DNA of 64,000 bases, taken from positions 2,480,001 through 2,544,000 of the forward strand of contig NZ_LT629749.1 in NCBI RefSeq assembly GCF_900105065.1, read 5' to 3'. This document shows, piece after piece, positions 27,540-35,545 of this stretch. The notes under the pieces were generated by a model. The model made no database searches and was not told the origin of the DNA. It was given only the letters and a program-made list of their open reading frames with translations. The number at the start of each line of letters is the position of its first letter. The first letter of the stretch is position 1. This DNA comes from Friedmanniella luteola (GTDB taxonomy: Bacteria; Actinomycetota; Actinomycetes; Propionibacteriales; Propionibacteriaceae). The position numbers were made by a program, and so were the translations under genes.

Positions 27540-27561
27540 GCCGGGTGAACACTGCGTGAAC
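27540..27561 (-). promoter_or_regulatory. Putative PHO box (PhoP binding site) upstream of pit
   Basis: On the minus strand the sequence reads GTTCACGCAGT at 27561-27551 followed directly by GTTCACCCGGC at 27550-27540: two 11-base direct repeats starting GTTCAC. The second is very close to the Streptomyces PhoP direct-repeat unit G(G/T)TCAYYYR(G/C)G. It lies 61 bases upstream of the phosphate transporter start, so phosphate-responsive control is likely. The box is in reverse orientation relative to pit. Confidence 0.65.
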
Positions 27562-27622
27562 CTCTGCGTCGCAGGGCCTTCCCGGTTCGACGCGACGCCT
27601 CGAGAAGGACGACGATCCTCCT

Positions 27623-28819
27623 GTGACCGAACCCCTGTTCATCCTCGCGATCGTCATCGTGACGGCGCTGGTCTTCGACTTCACCAACGGCTTCCACGAC
27701 ACCGCCAACGCGATGGCCACCTCCATCGCCACCGGTGCCCTCAAGCCCAAGGTCGCGGTCGCCCTCTCGGCGGTGCTCAACCTCGTCGGGGCCTTCCTCT
27801 CCATCGAGGTCGCGCTCACGGTGAGCAACAAGGTCGTCAACATCCAGGGCCCGGACGGGGCGCCGGTCGCGTCGCTGATGGGGACCCCGATCCTCACCAT
27901 CGTCTTCGCGGGCCTCGTCGGCGGCATCCTCTGGAACCTCGCCACCTGGCTGCTGGGGCTGCCGTCCTCGTCCTCGCACGCGCTGTTCGGCGGCCTGATC
28001 GGCGCGGCCATCGCCGCGCTCGGCTTCTCGGGCGTCAAGTGGGACGGCGTGATCTCCTCGATCATCATCCCGGCCGTGGCCGCCCCCGTCGTGGCGGGCC
28101 TCGTCGCCGCCGTCGGCACCCGGCTGATCTTCCGGACCGTCGAGCGCGTCCCCGAGGAGCGCCGCGACCGCGCCTTCCGCTGGGGCCAGATCGGCTCGGC
28201 CTCCCTGGTCTCGCTGGCCCACGGCACCAACGACGCGCAGAAGACGATGGGCGTCATCACCCTCGCGCTGATCGCCTACGGCAGCTGGACCCAGCTCGAC
28301 GCCATCCCCTTCTGGGTCAAGGCCGCCTGCGCCACCGCCATCGCGGCCGGCACCTACATCGGCGGCTGGCGGGTCATCCGCACCCTGGGCAAGGGGCTGG
28401 TCGAGATCAGCTCCCCGCAGGGCATGGCCGCCGAGACCGCCTCCGCGGCGATCATCCTGTCCTCCAGCCACCTCGGCATGGCGCTGTCCACCACGCACGT
28501 GGCGACCGGCTCCATCCTGGGCACCGGCCTGGGCCGCAAGGGGGCCGAGGTCCGCTGGGCGGTGGCCGGGCGGATGGTGATCGCCTGGCTGATCACCCTG
28601 CCCGCCGCGGGCGCCGTCGGCGCCCTGTGCTGGGCGCTGGCCCACGTGGTCGGCGGCTGGCCCGGCGTCGCGCTGGTCTTCGCCGTCCTCGTGGTCGCCG
28701 CCGCGGCGATGTTCCGCCACTCGCGCAAGAACGCCATCGACCACTCCAACGTCAACGCGGACTGGGAGGGTGGGCTGGCGCCCGCCACCGCCCCGTCCCG
28801 CCCGACCGTGAACGCCTGA
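27623..28819 (+). CDS. Low-affinity inorganic phosphate transporter, PiT family
   Basis: 398 residues, about ten hydrophobic segments. The two PiT signature repeats are present: VFDFTNGFHDTANAMATSIATGAL near the N-terminus and SLAHGTNDAQKTMGVITLAL near residue 195. PiT proteins import metal-phosphate with protons. The GTG start is 12 bases beyond a GAGAAGGA. Two small genes follow at once, in the same order as in M. tuberculosis pitA-Rv0544c-Rv0543c. Confidence 0.93.
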   Translation: MTEPLFILAIVIVTALVFDFTNGFHDTANAMATSIATGALKPKVAVALSAVLNLVGAFLSIEVALTVSNKVVNIQGPDGAPVASLMGTPILTIVFAGLVGGILWNLATWLLGLPSSSSHALFGGLIGAAIAALGFSGVKWDGVISSIIIPAVAAPVVAGLVAAVGTRLIFRTVERVPEERRDRAFRWGQIGSASLVSLAHGTNDAQKTMGVITLALIAYGSWTQLDAIPFWVKAACATAIAAGTYIGGWRVIRTLGKGLVEISSPQGMAAETASAAIILSSSHLGMALSTTHVATGSILGTGLGRKGAEVRWAVAGRMVIAWLITLPAAGAVGALCWALAHVVGGWPGVALVFAVLVVAAAAMFRHSRKNAIDHSNVNADWEGGLAPATAPSRPTVNA

Positions 28820-28829
28820 GGAGCCCGAC

Positions 28830-29096
28830 GTGGAGATCCTGACCAAGTCCTTCGAGGCCCTGTGGCAGGTCGTCGCGGTCGGCCTGCTGCTGGGCGCCGG
28901 CCTGCCCGCCCTGTTCGCCCTGGGCGTCCGGGCCCTGGAGAACGACCGCGTGCTGACGGCCGACGGCGGTGACTTCGGCAGCCGGGCCAGCGCGGGCGGC
29001 AAGGCCCTCGCCGGCCTGTGCTTCGGCGTCACCGCGCTCGCCGTGGTCTTCGGCATCGTCGTCATCATCTTCGGCAAGCAGCTGTTCGGGGGCTGA
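28830..29096 (+). CDS. Small two-helix membrane protein of the pit operon
   Basis: 88 residues from a GTG with GAGGAG ahead of it. Two hydrophobic segments (LWQVVAVGLLLGAGLPALFALGV and ALAGLCFGVTALAVVFGIVVIIF) flank a short polar loop. There is no known domain. It starts ten bases after pit and is followed one base later by a DUF3349 gene. Its counterpart in M. tuberculosis (Rv0544c, also small and membrane-bound) is next to pitA, so it probably has a role in phosphate uptake or its control; this is inference from synteny. Confidence 0.8.
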   Translation: MEILTKSFEALWQVVAVGLLLGAGLPALFALGVRALENDRVLTADGGDFGSRASAGGKALAGLCFGVTALAVVFGIVVIIFGKQLFGG

Positions 29097-29097
29097 C

Positions 29098-29403
29098 GTG
29101 CCGCTGACCGGGTTCCTCTCCTCGGTGGTCGGCTGGCTGCGCGCCGGCTACCCCGACGGCATCCCTGCGACGGACTACATCCCGCTGGTCGCCCTGCTGG
29201 CCCGGCGGCTGACCCACGACGAGGTGCAGGCCATCGCCGACGAGCTGGCCCGGGTGGGCGACCCGGGGATCGACGACATCGACATCGGCACCATGATCAC
29301 CAAGGTGACGGCCGAGCTCCCCAGCGAGGAGGACATCGACCGGGTCCGGGTCCGTCTGGCCCGGGGCGGCTGGCCCCTGGGCGACCAGCGCACCGCCTCC
29401 TGA
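29098..29403 (+). CDS. DUF3349 domain protein
   Basis: 101 residues from a GTG one base after the preceding stop. The sequence VVGWLRAGYPDGIPATDYIPLVALLARRLTHDEVQAIADEL is the conserved core of DUF3349, a small all-helical family typical of actinobacteria (M. tuberculosis Rv0543c). Function is unknown; the fixed position after pit argues for a link to phosphate transport. Confidence 0.82.
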   Translation: MPLTGFLSSVVGWLRAGYPDGIPATDYIPLVALLARRLTHDEVQAIADELARVGDPGIDDIDIGTMITKVTAELPSEEDIDRVRVRLARGGWPLGDQRTAS

Positions 29404-29465
29404 GGCGCCCAGAGAAAGATCCCCCGGACCTGTAACACCCGGGCCTCCGCCAACGATGTGGAGGT

Positions 29466-29546
29466 CGAACCCGGACCACTACCTGAACCCCCGAGCAGGC
29501 ATTGGTCCGGGTTCGCTACGTCCGGGCCCCTCCGGGGCGGGCCCGG
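29466..29546 (+). terminator. Two successive hairpins ending the pit operon
   Basis: CGAACCCGGACCA (29466-29478) and TGGTCCGGGTTCG (29503-29515) form a perfect 13-base-pair stem. It is followed by CCGGGCCC (29522-29529) with GGGCCCGG (29539-29546), an 8-base-pair stem. They start 62 bases after the last gene of the operon. Confidence 0.65.
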
Positions 29547-29705
29547 CCGGAACGGGGGGGCGCCCACCCCTCCTCACCAGCCGGACGGCGGTGGTGTCGG
29601 CCCCGAGCACGACGAGGTGGCGGCGGAGCCGGGGCCCGGGCACCCGGTCCTGCCAGGCGGGGCCGGGCGGTTCGGGGCCGGTCACGCGGCCGTCGCCGCG
29701 CTCGC

Positions 29706-29711
29706 TAGGGT
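29706..29711 (+). promoter_or_regulatory. Possible -10 box for the aldo/keto reductase gene
   Basis: TAGGGT, about 47 bases before the ATG. Here a leader with an AGGAG ribosome binding site (9-base spacing) separates promoter and gene, in contrast to the leaderless examples. Confidence 0.4.
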
Positions 29712-29758
29712 CTTTCGTACCGAACGTGACGAAGTCCCGACCCAGGAGCTGCTGCCCG

Positions 29759-30592
29759 ATGCCCGACGTCCCCACCCTGACCATGAACGACGGCCGCACG
29801 ATCCCCCAGCTGGGCTTCGGCGTCTTCCAGATCCCCCAGGACGAGACGGAGACCGCGGTCACCACCGCCCTCGAGGCCGGCTACCGGCTGATCGACACCG
29901 CGCAGGGCTACCAGAACGAGGAGGGCGTGGGCGCCGCGCTCGCCGCCTCCGACGTGGCCCGCGAGGACGTCTTCATCACGACCAAGCTCACCAACTCCGA
30001 GCAGGGGTACGACGCCACCCTCAAGGCGTTCGACGCCAGCATGGAGAAGCTGCGGCTCGACGTCCTGGACCTGTTCCTCATCCACTGGCCGCTGCCGATG
30101 TTCGACCTCTACACCGACACGTGGAAGGCCTTCGTCCGGCTGCAGGAGGAGGGCCGGATCACCAGCATCGGCGTCTCCAACTTCGAGGTGGAGCACTTCG
30201 AGAAGCTGGCGGCCGAGACCGGCGTGGTGCCGGCCGTCAACCAGATCGAGCTGCACCCGCAGTTCCCCCAGCACGAGCTGCGCGCCTACCACGCCGAGCA
30301 CGGCATCCTCACCGAGTCGTGGGGGCCGATCGGCCAGGGCAAGGGACTGCTGGAGAACCCGCACATCCAGGCGGTGGCCACGAAGACGGGGAAGACCCCG
30401 GCCCAGGTGGTGCTGCGCTGGCACCTGCAGCTGGGGCTCGTCGTGATCCCCAAGTCGGTGACGCCCAGCCGGATCGTGGAGAACATCGAGGTCTTCGACT
30501 TCACGCTGGACGACGAGGACCTCGCCGCCATCGCCCAGGTCGACGAGGGCACCCGCCTCGGCCCGGACCCGCGGACCTTCGACCGCCGCTGA
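29759..30592 (+). CDS. Aldo/keto reductase (2,5-diketo-D-gluconate reductase-like)
   Basis: 277 residues. The catalytic tetrad is complete: about D46 and Y51 (LIDTAQGYQNE), K76 (ITTKLTN) and H109 (LFLIHWPLP). The NADPH-binding end reads VIPKSVTPSRIVENIEVFDF. This is the AKR5 type of actinobacteria, which reduces small aldehydes and ketones with NADPH. It stands alone between two intergenic regions; natural substrate unknown. Confidence 0.93.
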   Translation: MPDVPTLTMNDGRTIPQLGFGVFQIPQDETETAVTTALEAGYRLIDTAQGYQNEEGVGAALAASDVAREDVFITTKLTNSEQGYDATLKAFDASMEKLRLDVLDLFLIHWPLPMFDLYTDTWKAFVRLQEEGRITSIGVSNFEVEHFEKLAAETGVVPAVNQIELHPQFPQHELRAYHAEHGILTESWGPIGQGKGLLENPHIQAVATKTGKTPAQVVLRWHLQLGLVVIPKSVTPSRIVENIEVFDFTLDDEDLAAIAQVDEGTRLGPDPRTFDRR

Positions 30593-30635
30593 CGCCGGGC
30601 CTGCCGGCCTGGGGTGACGCCGCCGCACGCGTCCC

Positions 30636-31157
30636 TCAGGCCAGCAGGGCCAGCCCCTTCACCAGCCGGTCGACGCGGTTGCGCGGCCCGACCAGGCTGA
30701 CCGCCGCGAGGTCGAGCTCCCCGCCGGTGCTGGCGGCCACCACCGCCCGGTACTCGTCGTAGACCCGGGTCGACTGGGCCGCGTGCGGCATGTCGGCGAC
30801 GAAGACACCGTCCGCCGCCACCGCGCGGGCGCGCAGCGCGAGCAGCCGCTCCCCGCTCGCCCCGAGCACGGTGCAGCCCGCCCACGGCAGCCCCCGGTGC
30901 CGCGAGCCGTCGGCGTCGACGGCGTCGGGGCCGAGCAGCCCCTCGACCCCCACCCCGGTGGCTGCCGCTGCGCAGACGGCGGCGTTGACCGCCCGTCCCG
31001 CGGGCAGCTCCTCGTCCACCACGACCACCCACTCGAGCCGGGCCGCCCGCGTCGGGCTGGCGGTGTCGACCTCGTCGGGGCCGAACCCGACGCGAGCGCC
31101 CGGGTCCTGCTCGCCGTCCGGCGGTTGCGCCTCGTCCTGCACCCTCGTACGGTTCAT
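30636..31157 (-). CDS. DUF2000 family protein
   Basis: 173 residues. After a ~40-residue variable start come LEWVVVVDEELPAGRAVNAAVCAAAATGVGVEGLLG, GLPWAGCTVLGAS and FVADMPHAAQSTRVYDEYRAVV, which look like DUF2000, a family with a peptidyl-tRNA-hydrolase-II-like fold and no assigned reaction. It is divergent from an Lrp-type regulator that probably controls it. The promoter is visible: TTGCTC, 18 bases, TAGCGT, 7 bases, ATG. Confidence 0.65.
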   Translation of the reverse strand: MNRTRVQDEAQPPDGEQDPGARVGFGPDEVDTASPTRAARLEWVVVVDEELPAGRAVNAAVCAAAATGVGVEGLLGPDAVDADGSRHRGLPWAGCTVLGASGERLLALRARAVAADGVFVADMPHAAQSTRVYDEYRAVVAASTGGELDLAAVSLVGPRNRVDRLVKGLALLA

Positions 31158-31164
31158 GGCGGCA

Positions 31165-31194
31165 ACGCTAGGCAGTAGAGCGGATGCTGAGCAA
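31165..31194 (-). promoter_or_regulatory. Promoter of the DUF2000 gene (-35 TTGCTC, -10 TAGCGT)
   Basis: On the minus strand TTGCTC (31194-31189) and TAGCGT (31170-31165) are 18 bases apart, and the ATG follows seven bases after the -10. A dyad CGGAT-N12-ATCCG (31181-31202) covers the -35 and is a natural operator candidate for the divergent Lrp regulator. Confidence 0.55.
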
Positions 31195-31230
31195 GCGATC
31201 CGTACATGATCCGGGAGAGGAGTGCCCGAG

Positions 31231-31689
31231 GTGGCCCTGGACGCACTTGATGCGGCGATCGTGCGCGAGCTGCAGGTCGACGCACGGCGGACCAACCGCG
31301 ACGTGGCGGCGGCGGTGGGCGTCTCCCCCACCACCGCGCTGGACCGGACCCGCGCCCTCCGGGAGCGCGGGGTGCTGCGCGGGGCGATCCTCGACGTCGA
31401 CCTGGCGGCCCTGGGCCGCCCGGTGCAGGCGCTGGTGGCGGTGCGGATCCGACCGCCGTCCCGCCGGGTGATCGAGGGCTTCCGCTCCTGGGCGGCGGGG
31501 CTGCCGGACATCCTCGGCGTCTTCGTGACCTCGGGGACCGAGGACTTCCTGCTGCACGTCGCCGTGCCGGACAACACCGCGCTCTACGCCTTCGTCGTCG
31601 ACACCCTGACCGGGCGGGCCGAGGTGGCCGACGTCCGCACGTCCGTGGTCTACGAGCACCTGCGCAACCACCGGATCGGCCCGGCCTGA
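31231..31689 (+). CDS. Lrp/AsnC family transcriptional regulator
   Basis: 152 residues from the GTG at 31231; a GTG nine bases earlier is possible, but AGGAG at 31218-31222 is correctly spaced only for the later one. The AsnC-type helix-turn-helix (DALDAAIVRELQVDARRTNRDVAAAVGVSPTTALDRTRALRERGVL) is followed by a RAM ligand domain (VQALVAVRIRPPS, then LPDILGVFVTSGTEDFLLHVAV). Divergent from the DUF2000 gene with 73 bases between. Confidence 0.92.
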   Translation: MALDALDAAIVRELQVDARRTNRDVAAAVGVSPTTALDRTRALRERGVLRGAILDVDLAALGRPVQALVAVRIRPPSRRVIEGFRSWAAGLPDILGVFVTSGTEDFLLHVAVPDNTALYAFVVDTLTGRAEVADVRTSVVYEHLRNHRIGPA

Positions 31690-31740
31690 CGAGCGCCCCG
31701 GCGGACACCTGCTGTTCACGTCACGGCAAGGTCAGGGCCC

Positions 31741-31746
31741 TAGCGT
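31741..31746 (+). promoter_or_regulatory. -10 box (TAGCGT) for leaderless NeuA-like mRNA
   Basis: TAGCGT, seven bases, then the ATG at 31754; no ribosome binding site in the gap. Confidence 0.45.
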
Positions 31747-31753
31747 CCGCCGC

Positions 31754-32941
31754 ATGAGTGGTGCTGAACGGCTGCGGACGGTGGCGGTCATCCCGGCCCG
31801 GGGCGGCTCCCAGGGGGTCCCGGGCAAGAACCTGCGCCGGGTCGGCGGCCTGCCGCTGGTCGCGCGGGCCGTCCGGGCCTGCCGGGCCGCCACGCGCGTC
31901 GACCTGGTCGTGGTGACCACGGACGACGACGCCATCGCCGCCGCCGCCGTCGACGCCGGCGCCCGGGTGGTGCGCCGGCCGCCGGCGCTGGCCGGCCACA
32001 CCGCGACGTCGGAGTCGGCCCTGCTGCACGCCCTCGACGCGCTGGGGTTCGAGCCGACCACGCTGCTCTTCGTGCAGTGCACCAGCCCCTTCCTGGACCC
32101 GGCCGACCTCGACGCCGGGGTCGCCCTGGTGGCCGACGGGCACGCCGACTCCGCCTTCTCCGCCGTCGAGACGTATGAGTTCCTCTGGCGGGCCCGGCCC
32201 GACGACGGCGCGGTCCGCACCGTGGCGGGGGTCAACCACGACGCCGCCGTCCGCCCCCGGCGTCAGGACCGCGAACCCGACTGGCGCGAGACCGGCGGCT
32301 TCTACGTCATGGACGTCGCGGGCTTCCGGGCCGCCGGCCACCGGTTCTTCGGCCGTACCGCGGCCGTCGCCGTGCCCGAGGCGACGGCGCTGGAGATCGA
32401 CAGCCCGGCCGAGCTGGCCATGGCCGAGGCGCTGGCCCCGCTCGTCGACGCGGCGGCCGACGAGCCGGTCCGGGTCGACGCCGTGGTCACCGACTTCGAC
32501 GGGGTGCACACCGACGACGCCGCCCTGGTCGACGCGGCCGGCCACGAGGCCGTCCGGGTCAGCCGGGCCGACGGGATGGGGGTCGCCGCCCTCCGCGCGG
32601 CGGGCGTGCCCGTGCTGATCGTCTCCAAGGAGCGCAACCGGGTGGTGAGCGCCCGCGGCGCCAAGCTCGGCGTCGAGGTGCTGCAGGGGGTCGACGACAA
32701 GGTCGCCGCCCTGACCGGCTGGCTGGCCGAGCACGGCCTCGACCCGGCGCGCGTCGCCTACCTCGGCAACGACGTCAACGACCTCGGTCCGCTGGGGATG
32801 GTGGGCTGGCCGGTGGCGGTGTCGGACGCGCGGCCGGAGGTGCGGGCGGTGGCCCGGCTGGTGCTGCGCCGGCCGGGCGGCCACGGAGCCGTCCGCGAGC
32901 TCTGCGACCGCGTGCTCGCGGCCCGCGCGCTGCCCACCTGA
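31754..32941 (+). CDS. Acylneuraminate cytidylyltransferase fused to KdsC-like HAD phosphatase
   Basis: 395 residues in two domains. Residues 1-230 are a NeuA/KdsB-type CMP-sugar synthetase: VAVIPARGGSQGVPGKNLRRVGGLPLV is the nucleotide-binding signature and LLFVQCTSPFLDPADLD follows. Residues 240-395 are a HAD phosphatase of the KdsC/NeuA C-terminal type, with the nucleophile pair at D247/D249 (VVTDFDGVHTDD) and GNDVNDLGPLGMVGWPVAVSDA. Together they would dephosphorylate and CMP-activate a nonulosonic or similar acid. No neuB or neuC is in the window. A putative glycosyltransferase gene is convergent. Confidence 0.88.
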   Translation: MSGAERLRTVAVIPARGGSQGVPGKNLRRVGGLPLVARAVRACRAATRVDLVVVTTDDDAIAAAAVDAGARVVRRPPALAGHTATSESALLHALDALGFEPTTLLFVQCTSPFLDPADLDAGVALVADGHADSAFSAVETYEFLWRARPDDGAVRTVAGVNHDAAVRPRRQDREPDWRETGGFYVMDVAGFRAAGHRFFGRTAAVAVPEATALEIDSPAELAMAEALAPLVDAAADEPVRVDAVVTDFDGVHTDDAALVDAAGHEAVRVSRADGMGVAALRAAGVPVLIVSKERNRVVSARGAKLGVEVLQGVDDKVAALTGWLAEHGLDPARVAYLGNDVNDLGPLGMVGWPVAVSDARPEVRAVARLVLRRPGGHGAVRELCDRVLAARALPT

Positions 32942-34150
32942 GGGCGGCCAGCACCCGTTCGCTGCGGGCCAGGTCGTCCACGGAGAGCGCCATCCGCAGG
33001 TACTGGCGGAGCGCCTGGACCGGGCGGGTGGGCGGGCCGGCGGGGACGGCCGGCAGCCGCCCGGCGCGGCGGGTCTGCACGAGGGCGCCGAGCCGCACCA
33101 GCCAGTCCGCGTCCTCCTCCGGGTGGAAGTAGTTGTCCAGCAGCCAGTCGGCCCCGGGCGTCCGCAGGCCGCCCCCGCCCGCCAGCGCCGCCAGCGGGCC
33201 GAGGCAGCCCGACCCCTCGAACACGAGGTTGATCAGCTCCTCCGAGACGCCGAAGTCGTCGGCGGCCAGCAGCGGCCGGCCCAGCGCGATGGCCTCCAGG
33301 GCCGCCGTCGAGGACACCGTGACCAGGCCGCGGGAGGCCAGCACGGCCTCCGCCATGCCGCCGGTGGCGAAGGTGACGGCGCCCGCCGGCACCTCCCCGC
33401 GCGCGACGAGGTCGGCCCACAGCGCGTCGTAGGGGTGCTCCTCGTGGTGGGTCTGCTGCTCACCGGTGCCGGCCCGGAGCTTGACCACGACCGGCGCCGC
33501 GGCCGCGAGCGCGCGCAGCAGGTGCTCCCTGTCCCCCGGCCCTGCGGCACCCGCGCCTGGGAGGCGAAGACCAGCGGGGCGCCCGCGGCGGGGGGGTCGA
33601 CCGCGGCGCCCGGCGGGCGGACCGGCAGGAAGGGCAGCCGGGCCAGCCCGAAGGCCAGCGCCGGGGCCAGCTCGGCGGCCACCCGCAGGAACTCGACGCG
33701 CTCGCGGTGGCTGTGGACGACGAACAGGTCGCAGCTGCGCCGGAACGACACCGCCCGCGGGGAGGCCGGGACGCTGATCCCGGGCAGCCCCGTCAGCAGC
33801 ACCGGGCGGCGGGGGCCGCGGACGACCGGCAGCGCCGTCAGCCGGGCCACCACCGGACCGGTGCAGGCCAAGAGCACGACGTCGGGGCGCTCGCGGACCA
33901 GCAGGGCGACGAGGGCGGGCAGGGTCAGCGTGTCGACCGGGATGGCCGGCTCCCCTGCGACCCGCCCGGCCGCCGCCACCTGGGCCGGGGAGGGCATGAC
34001 GGCGTTGCGCAGCAGCACCTGCCGGGTCAGCCAGCCGGCCGGCAGCGTGGCCAGCGTCGCCGCGCTCCACTTGAGGTAGGAGTCGGTGTCGGCCACCGCC
34101 AGCACCCGCACGGGACCGGTCGACCTCGCTGCCCCGGCAGCTGCGGCCAC
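32775..34150 (-). pseudogene. Putative surface-glycan glycosyltransferase, frameshifted
   Basis: The gene starts with a GTG at 34150 (product VRVLAVADTDSYLKWSAATLATLPAGW) and reads well to VFASQARVPQGR near 33540. After that the protein-like sequence continues only in the next frame (DREHLLRALAAAAPVVVKLRAG, then GGMAEAVLASRGLVTVSSTAALEAIALGRPLLAADDFGVS). The join is at a run of five C at 33533-33537; a sixth would restore GRGDREHLL. The whole resembles the actinobacterial putative glycosyltransferases (DUF6716-like) found near NeuA-type genes. The given end is the first in-frame stop and overlaps the NeuA-like gene by 167 bases; the true C-terminus is probably near 32940. It could be a real mutation or an assembly error. 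Confidence 0.6.
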
Positions 34151-34678
34151 TCAGGCGTCCTCGGGCAGCTCGAAGTCCCCGGCGGCGCTCCGCGGCCCGG
34201 TCAGCAACGACGTCAGCTCGTCGCACTGCTCGTCGGACAGCGCGCCCAGGGCGAACCGGGCCCCGACGATGGCGTCCGTCGCCTGCTGCAGGACGGCCCG
34301 GCCCTCCGGTGTGATCGCGGCGAGCACCGCCCGGCCGTCCTCGGGGTGCGGGCTGCGGACCAGCAGGCCGGCGGCCTCCAGCCGGTTGACCAGCGGCGTC
34401 ACCGACGTGGCGTGCACCTGCAGCCGCTCACCGATCTTGCCCAGCGACAAGGTCCCCCGGCGGGAGAACGAGAGCAGCACCAGCACCTCGTAGCGGGCGA
34501 AGGTCAGCCCCAGCGGGCGCAGCAGCTCGTCGAGCTCGGTGAGCACCAGCTGGTGCACCCGCATCAGGGACGTGACGGCGCGCATCCGGGGCGTCTGGTC
34601 CGCGCTCCACTGCTCGGCCCAGAGCCGCGACGCCTCCTGGATGGGGTCGAACGGCAGGGCGCGGCGGCGTCCGCTCAC
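34151..34678 (-). CDS. MarR family transcriptional regulator
   Basis: 175 residues from a GTG that overlaps the previous stop (GTGA). The winged helix-turn-helix reads LTFARYEVLVLLSFSRRGTLSLGKIGERLQVHATSVTPLVNRLEAAGLLVRSPHPEDGRAVLAAITPEGRAVL, the standard MarR core with the DxR wing. MarR proteins repress genes for transport or catabolism and release DNA on binding small phenolic ligands. It lies between the PH-domain gene and the glycosyltransferase gene with no spacing, so all three may be one transcript. Confidence 0.92.
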   Translation of the reverse strand: MSGRRRALPFDPIQEASRLWAEQWSADQTPRMRAVTSLMRVHQLVLTELDELLRPLGLTFARYEVLVLLSFSRRGTLSLGKIGERLQVHATSVTPLVNRLEAAGLLVRSPHPEDGRAVLAAITPEGRAVLQQATDAIVGARFALGALSDEQCDELTSLLTGPRSAAGDFELPEDA

Positions 34679-35214
34679 GTGCCGTCGTCCCCGAGCTGCG
34701 GGGCCGTGGCCCGCAGGCCGGCCCGCTGCATCGTCTCCTGCAGGATGCGGTCCCGGGCGTCGATGTCGCGGACGAACCGGACCTCGCTCAACCCCTGGAC
34801 CTGCGCGGCGGACTCGAACACGAAGTGACCGTAGTTGAAGATCCGGCCGACCAGCGGCTTCTTCACGGTGATGTCGAGGATGCGGCCCAGCGGCACGCTG
34901 GCCCGCTGCACCGAGAACGTGCCGTGCACGCGGAAGACCCGCTGGTTGGTGATCACGAAGCGGTCCCGGTACTCGTCGACGATGCTGTAGAGCGCCTGCG
35001 CGCTCACCGCGAGCGCCAGCACGAAGAGCACCCAGAACAGCGGCGGCTCGAAGGCCCAGGAGCTGATGAGGACCGGCACGGCGACGACCAACCGGGTCCA
35101 GGCGCCGATGCTGGCCATCCAGTGCTTGTAGACCTCCAGCACGACGTACTCCTGCTCGCTGAGCAGCAGGTAGCGCTCGACGTGGGGGTCGAGCCACTCG
35201 ACGAGGCCCGGCAC
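34675..35214 (-). CDS. Bacterial PH-domain (DUF304) membrane protein
   Basis: 179 residues from a GTG. Two hydrophobic segments near residues 38-75 (RLVVAVPVLISSWAF and PLFWVLFVLALAVSAQALY) are followed by a bPH2 domain (RFVITNQRVFRVHGTFSVQRASVPLGRILDITVKKPLVGRIFNYGHFVFES). These proteins are common and mostly unassigned; some influence membrane trafficking or resistance. It overlaps the marR gene by four bases. Confidence 0.85.
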   Translation of the reverse strand: MPGLVEWLDPHVERYLLLSEQEYVVLEVYKHWMASIGAWTRLVVAVPVLISSWAFEPPLFWVLFVLALAVSAQALYSIVDEYRDRFVITNQRVFRVHGTFSVQRASVPLGRILDITVKKPLVGRIFNYGHFVFESAAQVQGLSEVRFVRDIDARDRILQETMQRAGLRATAPQLGDDGT

Positions 35215-35220
35215 GCCGAC

Positions 35221-35385
35221 CTACGCGGCGAGCGAGGTGAAGAACGTGACGAGCGCCTGGAACGCGCCGACGAGCGCACCGAAGACGGTCTTGACGGCGT
35301 CGGCCGCCCCCTCGGGCTGCTGGATCAGGTAGAAGAGGCCGAACCCCACGACGAGCACGAACACGATCTTCTTGGTCCACTTCAC
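35221..35385 (-). CDS. Small single-helix membrane protein
   Basis: 54 residues from a GTG at 35385, favoured because GGAGGGGGGA stands at the right distance upstream. One strong hydrophobic segment (KIVFVLVVGFGLFYLI) is followed by a helical, weakly amphipathic end (VKTVFGALVGAFQALVTFFTSL). No family recognised. It is six bases ahead of the PH-domain gene, so probably in the same operon. Confidence 0.65.
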   Translation of the reverse strand: MKWTKKIVFVLVVGFGLFYLIQQPEGAADAVKTVFGALVGAFQALVTFFTSLAA

Positions 35386-35545
35386 GTCGGACGTCCCCCC
35401 TCCGGGTCTGCACACAACTTGTCGGAGCCTTGTCTACCCCACCCCGCCCGCCCCGGCCCGGAGGTGCCCGGGCGCGTCGGGCCCCGAGATGCGCGCCGGC
35501 GGCCCCAGCGTGTCGTGGACCGCCGCGAGTACGCGGCAGATCGCT

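Larger units (their letters stand above)
29404..29758. other. Gene-free 355-base spacer
   Basis: No credible gene. It contains the two hairpins above and, near its end, the promoter-like TAGGGT of the aldo/keto reductase gene; the segment between about 29547 and 29700 shows nothing recognisable. Confidence 0.65.
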
